A DNA stretch of 20,798 bases from Actinomyces sp. ICM47. Lineage in GTDB: Bacteria > Actinomycetota > Actinomycetes > Actinomycetales > Actinomycetaceae. The notes below the pieces were generated by a model that was not told the origin of the DNA, ran no database searches, and was given only the letters and a program-made list of their open reading frames with translations. Position numbers and translations under genes: made by a program. Shown here in pieces: positions 13,928-20,798 of this stretch; position 1 is the stretch's first letter, and each line of letters starts with the position of its first letter. The stretch spans positions 1-20,798 of the forward strand of contig NZ_ALCA01000119.1 in assembly GCF_000278725.1 (NCBI RefSeq). The letters are read 5' to 3'.

Positions 13928-13960
13928 TGTGTCTGCCGCGAGCGAGCGCGCACGCTCCCC

Positions 13961-14704
13961 TTACCGAGCCAAGGCCTCGGCGGGGAAATCCTGCGGGCGG
14001 TCGGTGAAGATGCCGGTGACGCCCCACGAGGCCAGCTCGCGCGCCTGATCCACGTCGTTGACCGTCCACACGTTAACCTCGAAGCCCGCGTCGCGCATCG
14101 CGCGCACGTCGGAGGCCGTCAGCCCCTTAACGCCGGGATGGATGGCGCTCGCGCCCAGCGCGGTCGCGCCTTCACGCCACTCGTCGGACGCGCGCTCGAT
14201 GAGCCAGCCGAGCGCGACGGTGGGGCATGCCTCGTGGAAAGCGGTGAGCAGCTCGTGATCGAAGGAAGAGACGATGAGGCGGGAGGGAACCTTCTCCCCG
14301 CGCAGCGTGACAGCCAGCGACTCGATGAGACGCTCGCGCAGGCGCGCACCACCCGCGCAGGGCTTGATCTCCAGATTGACACCCATCTGCTGAGCGTGGG
14401 CGAAGGCGAGTGCGTCAGCCGCCTCGGGGATACGCTCGAAACGATAGGTGTCGGAGAACCAGCGGCCCGCGTCAAGGCGGCGAATATCCGAGAATCCGAG
14501 CTGGTAGTAGGATCCGGATCCGTTCGTCGTACGGTCCAAGGTATCGTCGTGAATGACGATCAGCGAGCCGTCGCCGATGATATCCACATCGAACTCGAAC
14601 CAGCGAGCACCGACCTCCATGGCCTTGGAAAACGCGGCGATCGTGTTTTCCGGCGCGAGCGAGGACGCGCCACGGTGGGCGAAAATACGGGGAAAATCGG
14701 ACAT
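13961..14704 (-). CDS. Glycerophosphodiester phosphodiesterase
   Basis: 247 residues, a complete cytoplasmic GDPD TIM barrel without signal peptide (UgpQ-like). It hydrolyses glycerophosphodiesters to glycerol 3-phosphate and an alcohol, recycling phospholipid or teichoic-acid-like breakdown products. Key residues are H10-R11 in AHRG, E19 and N20 (PENT), E37 and D39 in FEFDV, H52 in IHDD, E112 and K114 in LEIK, and the C-terminal VWTVN and TDRP segments. AGGAG precedes the ATG. It lies 36 nt downstream of the DUF4032 gene on the same strand, so the two are probably one operon. Confidence 0.93.
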   Translation of the reverse strand: MSDFPRIFAHRGASSLAPENTIAAFSKAMEVGARWFEFDVDIIGDGSLIVIHDDTLDRTTNGSGSYYQLGFSDIRRLDAGRWFSDTYRFERIPEAADALAFAHAQQMGVNLEIKPCAGGARLRERLIESLAVTLRGEKVPSRLIVSSFDHELLTAFHEACPTVALGWLIERASDEWREGATALGASAIHPGVKGLTASDVRAMRDAGFEVNVWTVNDVDQARELASWGVTGIFTDRPQDFPAEALAR

Positions 14705-14740
14705 GGATGCTCCTAGGGTGATCGGTGCGGGGCTACCCCG

Positions 14741-16003
14741 TCACCAGAGGTCGGGGTGCGTCGCCGCACTAAACATGGAGGAACGGCCGGGCCCGGGTTC
14801 GATGAGGACGGCCTCGTCTCGCTTGGACGGCAAAATGTTATGCACGTACGAGGCCAGAGCCTCGTCACGCGACACATCGTGGCCGACCTGCTGGGCCATG
14901 TACCAGCGGTGCTCCAGGTACTCGTGGTAGAGCTGGGCGGGTTCGAGCTTGCCGGCCAATTCTCGGGGAATTGCGCGCACGACGGGCGCAAAAACGTCGG
15001 TGAGCCACTCGTGCGCAGCCTGTTCGAGGGGCACGTCCTGCATATCGTGTGTGGCACGCCACGCATCAATGTCACCGAGGAGTCGACGCGCCTGGTGCTC
15101 GCCGACATCCATGCCGGTCAGGCGCATGAACTTACGGTTGTGATGGCCGGCGTCGACCACCTTCGGTTGAATGACCAGGTGCTCGCCCGCATCATCCGAC
15201 GCCATGTGCAGCTCGGCGACGTCAAAACCCAGCTCGTTGAGGCGACGGATACGCTCACTGACCAGATACTGGCGCTGGTCATTGGGCAGGTACTCTTCGG
15301 CGGTGACCTCGTTCCACAGCAGGTCGTACTGGGTGCGGATGCGGTCGCCGACGTCAATCGGGTCGGCGTCCATGGTGAAATAGCCGCCAGCCTGAAGGTC
15401 CATAAGTTCGCCGATGATGTTCGTACGCGCCAGGTCCACGTCGTATTCGCGCTGGCCGGGGGTCAGCTTGGGGTGCAGCTCGCCTGTTTCGGCGTCCACC
15501 AGGTAGGCGGCGAACTCTCCCGCGTCGCGACGGAAGAGTGTGTTCGACAGGGAGACGTCGCCCCAGTAGAAGCCGATGAGGTGCAGGCGCACGAGCAGCA
15601 GGGCGAGGGCGTCGATGAGGCGGGTCGCCGTGTCCTCGCGCATCGACAGGGAGAACAGGGCGCGGTAGGGGAGCGAGAACTGCAGGTGCTCGGTGATCAG
15701 GACCGCGTTGAGTTCCTCGCCGTCGCGCCCCACCCGTCCCGTGATGACCGCGACCGGGTCGACGGAGGGTGCGTCCAAGCGCGAGAGGTCGCGCAGGATG
15801 TCGTACTCGTGGTGTGCGACCGTCTCACCGATCTCCTTGACCGCCAGGACGCGGCCGGACAGGTTCACGAACCGCACGATGTGGCGGGAAATGCCGCGGG
15901 GGAGCGCTGCGAGCAGGGACGACGGCCACTCCTCCAGTGGAATATCCCAGGGGAGGTCGAGGAGCGCGGGGTCGACCGCGGCAGCCGTAATGTCCAGAGC
16001 CAT
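14741..16003 (-). CDS. DUF4032 protein with an atypical kinase-like fold
   Basis: 420 residues. This is a DUF4032 family protein, common in actinobacteria and of unknown function. The N-terminal half has kinase-like marks: VKEIG with K56 (possible ATP lysine), E66 in HHEYDIL (possible helix C Glu), HLIGFYWGDVSLSN at 141-154 (catalytic loop with D149 and N154), and LVDAETGE at 168-175 with D170 in the place of the DFG Asp. The pattern resembles lipopolysaccharide/Kdo-type kinases more than protein kinases. The C-terminal DUF4032 part (about 210-400) is charged and helical and ends with LPSKRDEAVLIEPGPG. There is no signal peptide or membrane helix. The ATG lacks a Shine-Dalgarno site; GACAAT ends 7 nt upstream, so the transcript is probably leaderless. 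Confidence 0.85.
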   Translation of the reverse strand: MALDITAAAVDPALLDLPWDIPLEEWPSSLLAALPRGISRHIVRFVNLSGRVLAVKEIGETVAHHEYDILRDLSRLDAPSVDPVAVITGRVGRDGEELNAVLITEHLQFSLPYRALFSLSMREDTATRLIDALALLLVRLHLIGFYWGDVSLSNTLFRRDAGEFAAYLVDAETGELHPKLTPGQREYDVDLARTNIIGELMDLQAGGYFTMDADPIDVGDRIRTQYDLLWNEVTAEEYLPNDQRQYLVSERIRRLNELGFDVAELHMASDDAGEHLVIQPKVVDAGHHNRKFMRLTGMDVGEHQARRLLGDIDAWRATHDMQDVPLEQAAHEWLTDVFAPVVRAIPRELAGKLEPAQLYHEYLEHRWYMAQQVGHDVSRDEALASYVHNILPSKRDEAVLIEPGPGRSSMFSAATHPDLW

Positions 16004-16009
16004 ATCCGT

Positions 16010-16015
16010 ATTGTC
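16010..16015 (-). promoter_or_regulatory. -10 box GACAAT for the DUF4032-phosphodiesterase operon
   Basis: GACAAT on minus occupies -12 to -7 relative to the ATG at 16003. No -35 box was convincing. Confidence 0.4.
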
Positions 16016-16092
16016 TCATTTTCTGACCGTCATGACTAACTCGCAGCTCAGCGGCCATCACTTCGCGGTGTAGAACACGTACGTACGAACGT

Positions 16093-16133
16093 GCCCCGGC
16101 CTCGTCCGGGAGATGAGCAGACGAGGCCGGGGC
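16093..16133 (-). terminator. Hairpin terminator of the sugar ABC ATPase gene
   Basis: GCCCCGGCCTCGTC (16093-16106) and GACGAGGCCGGGGC (16120-16133) form a perfect 14-bp stem with a 13-nt loop, 29 bp after the stop codon on minus. The arms share ACGAGGCCGGGGC with the terminator at 1551-1595. Confidence 0.8.
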
Positions 16134-16162
16134 AAGTCAGCAGGGCAGCGCGGGCTTGCGCG

Positions 16163-17293
<1,131 letters not shown>

Positions 17294-17309
17294 GTTCAAT
17301 TCCTTCCCA

Positions 17310-17327
17310 CCGGCAGGTACGTGCCGG
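17310..17327 (-). promoter_or_regulatory. Small hairpin just upstream of the ABC ATPase ribosome site
   Basis: CCGGCA (17310-17315) pairs with TGCCGG (17322-17327). It lies 3 bp from the GGAAGG ribosome site on minus, so it could affect translation. A 5-bp inverted repeat GAACG/CGTTC (17375-17379, 17385-17389) further upstream could be an operator half-site pair. Confidence 0.35.
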
Positions 17328-17551
17328 ACGATCCGTTGTGGGGCGACCGTGGAGCGTCTTCGCCCACGGGGTACGAACGCGGATCGTTCCGCGCGCGACC
17401 AGGATTGAACGTATCATGTCTGCGCGTTTCTGTATAGTTCCGGCCACCAGGTGGATTCCCCGGCTTCGACTCGGGTGTGGGGGCCGCCTCGTTTCTGTGT
17501 CCGAGGTCGTGGTTTCCTCCGCCGGTGGACGCAGATGCGGGATGAGACCGG

Positions 17552-17557
17552 TAGGCT
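17552..17557 (+). promoter_or_regulatory. -10 box TAGGCT for the leaderless kinase gene
   Basis: TAGGCT occupies exactly -12 to -7 relative to the GTG at 17564, with no Shine-Dalgarno sequence between. The fixed spacing supports both the promoter and the start choice. Confidence 0.55.
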
Positions 17558-17563
17558 GGGAGC

Positions 17564-19783
17564 GTGGATGAAGGAAACGAACTGGGAGGCTACCGCCTGA
17601 TTCGCCGGCTCGGTACGGGTGGCGCGGGCACTGTGTGGCTTGCTGAAGATGGGGGTGGCACGCGTGTCGCCCTGAAGGTCATGCACCCCGCGCTTGCGAC
17701 GTCGGAGGAATCTCGGGCCCGCCTCGAGCGCGAGGTGCGTACCGTTAATTCCGTACGTTCCCCCTTCGTCGCGCACATCATCGATGCGGAGATTGACGCG
17801 AGCCAGCCTTTCGTGGTCTCCGAGTATGTCGAGGGTCCAACTCTGGCGGAGATCCTCTCCTCCGGCCCGATCCCGCTGCGCGGCGTCGCCGCGCTGTCCT
17901 ATCACCTCGCGTCGACGATCGCTGCCGTCCACCACGCCAACATCATTCACCGAGATATCAAGCCCTCGAACATTATCTGTTCGTCGCGCGGTCCCGTCCT
18001 CCTCGACTTCGGCATCGCCATGGCGGTCGACGATCAGCACCTGACACGCACCGGCCTCGTCTCGGGTTCTGCCGGCTATACGGCACCCGAGCTCCTGCGC
18101 GGCAAGCCCGCCACAAAGGAGTCCGACTGGTGGGCCTGGTGCGCCACCCTGCTGTCCTGCGCGACTGGGCGTGCCCCCTTCGGTAAAGGCGACGTCATGG
18201 CGACCATGATGCGCGTCATCGAGGGCGAACCCGACCTGGCAGGTCTGCACCCGATGGTCTCCGATGCGCTCGGTGGCGGCCTGTCGCCCAATCCCGACGT
18301 GCGCCCCTCGCCGTCGCTGATCGTCGCGCACCTCATGAGCGCGGTTGGCTGGGCACCCGGCGAACTCGACTACGTCACCGTGAACTGGGCACAGCTGCTC
18401 GACACTGGCGAACGTACCCAGATGGTCAACTCCGACCCGCAGGAAATCGCAGCACCCCCGGAATGGGACGAGATCACATCGCGCCCCGACGCGGCCGGTG
18501 CGCGCCCCGTCACCTACCCCGTCCACCCGCGTCGCGACCCCTCAGAATTCACGGCCGCCAATGACCATACCGAACAGGTCGATACCGAATCGGTCTCCTG
18601 GGGAGACGACGAGTGGGACGAGGATGCCGAGGAAGAGACCTGGGACGATGAGGCCTCGGAGGGTAGCGACGAGGACTGGGATGAGTCTGGCGACGAGTCC
18701 TGGGAAGAGTCCGGTGAGGATGATCAGGAGTGGGAGGAATCCGGCGAGGGCGACCAGGAGTGGGAGGAATCCGGCGAGGGCGACCAGGAGTGGGAGGAAT
18801 CCGGCGAGGGCGACCAGGGCGACGAGGAGTGGGACGAAGCTGACGACGAGGATCAGAGCTGGACTGGTGCCGAACCCGCGGACTCGACCGGCTCGGTGCG
18901 GCCCTACGGCCAGGGTGGCTACCCCGGGCAGCAGGGCGGATACAGTGCTTCTCAGGCCCCGTTCGCCGGTGCCCAGAACGCCTACGGCTACCCGCGCGGC
19001 GCTTACGGTTCCGCGGAAACGGCACCGTCGGGCAGACCCGTCCCCATGGGCGCTCCGCAACCCGGCCTGGCGGCCCCGACGGGCGATCCACGCGCAGGCA
19101 TGCGGGTCCGCGCCAGCAACGCGGGACAGCCGCCAGCGTGGCAGGCTCGCGGGCAGCAGTACCCGAATCGGACCGATGCCTCGTCTGCTTCAGGCAGTGC
19201 TTGGGTCTCCGGCGGTGTCCTGCTGCTCACGCTTGCCGCGCTCCCTCTCATCTTCGGCCTCAGCGGTACGCTCATCGTCGGTGTCGCACTGACCGCCTGG
19301 GGGCTTGTCGGTGCCATGGACAGGTGGCTAGAGCGTCGGCGCGAGCAGTACGGCCCCCGCGCCAGCGACGATGCCGCCGCCATCGCCATGGCTCCGATCC
19401 TTCTTGCCCGCTCACTCGGTACGACACTCCTTGCGCTCGCGGTCGGAGCTGTCCTTCCCTACCTGGTGTGGATCGTTCTCTCCTTCGCGCACGACGGATC
19501 TGTGCAGTGGGGGTGGCCCACGGAGGTCGCGACGTCTCTACGTCTGTCGCGTAGTAACTTCTGGCTGAGCGATCCTGCAGGAGTCATCATCGTCTGGGCG
19601 CTTGGTGCGTCGATGCTCGTGACCGCGTGGCTCGTACCTTTCGCTGCCGACCTGCGCGTTGGACTCGCCAAAACAGTGCGTTCTAGCATTCGTCCGATCT
19701 GGGGGCGCGCCCTGTTGTCAATCGGTTGCGTTGGCTTCCTGCTGATCTCCTGGCTCATTGGGACGGGTGGTGCGTCTAACTAG
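17564..19783 (+). CDS. Eukaryotic-type Ser/Thr protein kinase with acidic repeat linker and multiple C-terminal membrane helices
   Basis: 739 residues. The Hanks-type kinase domain (about 9-262) has the glycine loop GTGGAGTV (17-24), K38, E57, HRDIKPSN (129-136) with D131 and N136, DFG (148-150), activation-loop T161 and T163, and GYTAPE (171-176). All catalytic residues are present, so it should be active. Residues 335-435 are an extremely acidic Asp/Glu/Trp/Ser linker with three identical QEWEESGEGD units. A Gly/Pro/Gln/Tyr-rich segment (about 446-535) follows. Hydrophobic helices lie at about 547-585 (probably two), 611-640, 673-694 and 714-733. PASTA domains, the usual sensor of actinobacterial PknB, are absent, so a different signal must be sensed. 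The start is a GTG with a -10 box at leaderless distance. Confidence 0.93.
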   Translation: MDEGNELGGYRLIRRLGTGGAGTVWLAEDGGGTRVALKVMHPALATSEESRARLEREVRTVNSVRSPFVAHIIDAEIDASQPFVVSEYVEGPTLAEILSSGPIPLRGVAALSYHLASTIAAVHHANIIHRDIKPSNIICSSRGPVLLDFGIAMAVDDQHLTRTGLVSGSAGYTAPELLRGKPATKESDWWAWCATLLSCATGRAPFGKGDVMATMMRVIEGEPDLAGLHPMVSDALGGGLSPNPDVRPSPSLIVAHLMSAVGWAPGELDYVTVNWAQLLDTGERTQMVNSDPQEIAAPPEWDEITSRPDAAGARPVTYPVHPRRDPSEFTAANDHTEQVDTESVSWGDDEWDEDAEEETWDDEASEGSDEDWDESGDESWEESGEDDQEWEESGEGDQEWEESGEGDQEWEESGEGDQGDEEWDEADDEDQSWTGAEPADSTGSVRPYGQGGYPGQQGGYSASQAPFAGAQNAYGYPRGAYGSAETAPSGRPVPMGAPQPGLAAPTGDPRAGMRVRASNAGQPPAWQARGQQYPNRTDASSASGSAWVSGGVLLLTLAALPLIFGLSGTLIVGVALTAWGLVGAMDRWLERRREQYGPRASDDAAAIAMAPILLARSLGTTLLALAVGAVLPYLVWIVLSFAHDGSVQWGWPTEVATSLRLSRSNFWLSDPAGVIIVWALGASMLVTAWLVPFAADLRVGLAKTVRSSIRPIWGRALLSIGCVGFLLISWLIGTGGASN
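18725..18814 (+). repeat. Three perfect 30-bp tandem repeats inside the kinase gene
   Basis: Identical 30-bp units start at 18725, 18755 and 18785, each coding QEWEESGEGD. A diverged unit precedes them (18695-18724) and a partial one follows at 18815. Perfect identity at DNA level points to recent expansion. Confidence 0.9.
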
Positions 19784-19805
19784 GCGCGGGTCAGCCTTAC
19801 TCGAT

Positions 19806-19819
19806 AATATTGCAATATT
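19806..19819. promoter_or_regulatory. 14-bp AT palindrome upstream of the DsbA-like gene
   Basis: AATATTGCAATATT is a perfect palindrome in a GC-rich genome, 24 bp before the ATG at 19844. It overlaps a possible -10 (GATAAT 19803-19808 or TAATAT 19805-19810). It may be an operator or promoter element. Confidence 0.4.
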
Positions 19820-19843
19820 CAACTAAGTTTGGAAGGTATCTTC

Positions 19844-20779
19844 ATGGCTCAGAAGCAGCAGCGCAGCGTCGATCCCCTGCGCGCCAAAGCCTCCGAGATG
19901 CGGCTCGCGCAGCAGCGCGCTGAGCGTCGCACCCGCATCATCGTTATCTCTGCTGTTGGCCTCATCGTGCTGGCCATCATTGCCGCCGTTGGCGGTGTGA
20001 TTTGGCAGCAGCAGAGCGAAGTTAGCGCCGCACGCAACGTCGAACCCTCCGATGTTCTCGGCGTATACGCCGACGGGCGACCCATTGTTGTCAACGGGAA
20101 CGGTGTGTCCGCCGAGCCGGATCCCAACCTGCCGACGCTCACGGAGTACTTCGACTACTCATGCCATGCCTGTGCTGACGTCGATGCTGCCCTGGGTGAA
20201 GATCTGACGACCTGGGCGTCCGAGGGGCACTACAACCTCGAGCTTCAGCCCGTCATCACAGTGAATATGAACTACCTCAAGCCCGCCACGGGTGCCTCGC
20301 TCGTCGTCGCCCAGAAGGCACCCGACAAGTGGATCGAATTCCACCACGCACTCCTGGCCTACTTCCGTACCCAGTTCCAGGCCGGCAACGGCACGGTCGT
20401 GCAGAACCTTGACCCCTCGTGGAAGCAGGTCAAGCAGATCGCGACCGAGGTTGGCGTTCCTTCTGACGTGGTCGCGACCTTCCCGGTCAACGCCGTTGAG
20501 TCCTACCTCGAAGCCTCCTCGAATGCATGGAAGGACGCACAGTACAGCGGTCGTCAGCCCAACCAGCTCGGCACCCCCGAGTTCGTCAAGGATCACTCGA
20601 GCGTTGTGACCCTGGGGAAGACCATCGAAAGCACGCGTGAGTCGCTCAAGGAACTCTTCGGTTTCGCTGACTCCGCCACGCAGGCACCCAGTGATCTGCC
20701 CCAGTCCGAGGCCGCCGTGCCTTCCCGGAGTGGCGAGGAGGCGACGCAGAGCGCCGAGACGACGACCAGTTCCGACTGA
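19844..20779 (+). CDS. Membrane-anchored DsbA-like thioredoxin-fold protein
   Basis: 311 residues from the ATG at 19844, with GGAAGG seven bases before it; an upstream in-frame TTG is closer to the ribosome site and is rejected. A basic cytoplasmic N-terminus (1-30) precedes one membrane helix (31-53). The extracytoplasmic domain has the redox motif C107-H-A-C110 after LTEYFDYS. An inserted helical region (about 155-240) follows, then LGTPEFV with the likely cis-proline P245. This is the layout of DsbA/BdbD-like thiol-disulfide oxidoreductases (thioredoxin_4 type), which make or rearrange disulfides in exported proteins. The tail (about 277-311) is Ser/Glu/Thr-rich and probably disordered. 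It follows the kinase gene by 60 bp without a terminator, so cotranscription is possible. Confidence 0.88.
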   Translation: MAQKQQRSVDPLRAKASEMRLAQQRAERRTRIIVISAVGLIVLAIIAAVGGVIWQQQSEVSAARNVEPSDVLGVYADGRPIVVNGNGVSAEPDPNLPTLTEYFDYSCHACADVDAALGEDLTTWASEGHYNLELQPVITVNMNYLKPATGASLVVAQKAPDKWIEFHHALLAYFRTQFQAGNGTVVQNLDPSWKQVKQIATEVGVPSDVVATFPVNAVESYLEASSNAWKDAQYSGRQPNQLGTPEFVKDHSSVVTLGKTIESTRESLKELFGFADSATQAPSDLPQSEAAVPSRSGEEATQSAETTTSSD

Positions 20780-20798
20780 GTCTCGCACTGAGGTGGGG

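Noticed and set aside
14756..16039. 427-codon open frame on plus over the DUF4032 gene
   Set aside because: Antisense shadow, Val/Gly/Arg-rich, no start signal. The minus-strand DUF4032 product has clear motifs.
18725..18814. 30-bp regular repeats as a CRISPR array
   Set aside because: The repeats are contiguous without spacers and code an in-frame acidic peptide in the kinase.

Overview
The window looks like chromosomal DNA of a high-GC actinobacterium, most likely Actinomycetaceae (Schaalia/Actinomyces type). This is inferred from strong G/C third-position bias, several start codons with a TANNNT -10 box about 7 nt upstream and no Shine-Dalgarno site (leaderless starts), a DUF4032 protein, a FHA-less eukaryotic-type Ser/Thr kinase and a stand-alone sugar-ABC ATPase. 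No rRNA, tRNA, CRISPR array, transposase or phage gene was seen.

Left part (1-8240): the C-terminal end of a Pro/Ala-repeat, Ser/Gly-rich, membrane-anchored surface protein; a short-chain dehydrogenase; convergent to it a HAD-IIA phosphatase / pyrE (orotate phosphoribosyltransferase) pair; divergent from that, over only 34 bp, a SPOUT (TrmH-type) RNA methyltransferase; a large secreted GH20 hexosaminidase / lacto-N-biosidase type enzyme whose reading frame is cut by a single in-frame TAG; and class II fructose-bisphosphate aldolase. 

Middle (8240-10078): about 1.8 kb with only one believable gene, a small four-helix membrane protein. The rest is weakly coding or non-coding but rich in repeats: a nested inverted-repeat cluster of GGATAGGTTAT, an 11-bp-arm hairpin, a 40-bp-spaced direct repeat, CTAG-type tandem repeats, a 107-bp segment bounded by 13-bp inverted repeats, and a 22-bp palindrome over a start codon.

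Right part (10079-20798): a flotillin-like SPFH protein divergent from a membrane-anchored KPVLYLYP-family protein; an unrecognised 401-aa protein with two C-terminal membrane helices; convergent to it a DUF4032 kinase-like protein and glycerophosphodiester phosphodiesterase operon; a UgpC/MsiK-type sugar ABC ATPase; and a leaderless Ser/Thr kinase with an acidic tandem-repeat linker and several C-terminal membrane helices, followed by a membrane-anchored DsbA-like thioredoxin-fold protein.

Themes: host-glycan and carbohydrate use (GH20, sugar ABC ATPase, aldolase), cell-envelope work (flotillin, kinase, DsbA-like protein, phosphodiesterase), and pyrimidine/RNA housekeeping. Most operon ends carry a GGCCGGGG-core hairpin, several sharing the same ACGAGGCCGGGGC arm. 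The strongest unexplained signals are the amber codon inside the GH20 gene and the repeat-rich 8.6-9.9 kb region. No complete new multi-gene system could be supported from the sequence alone.
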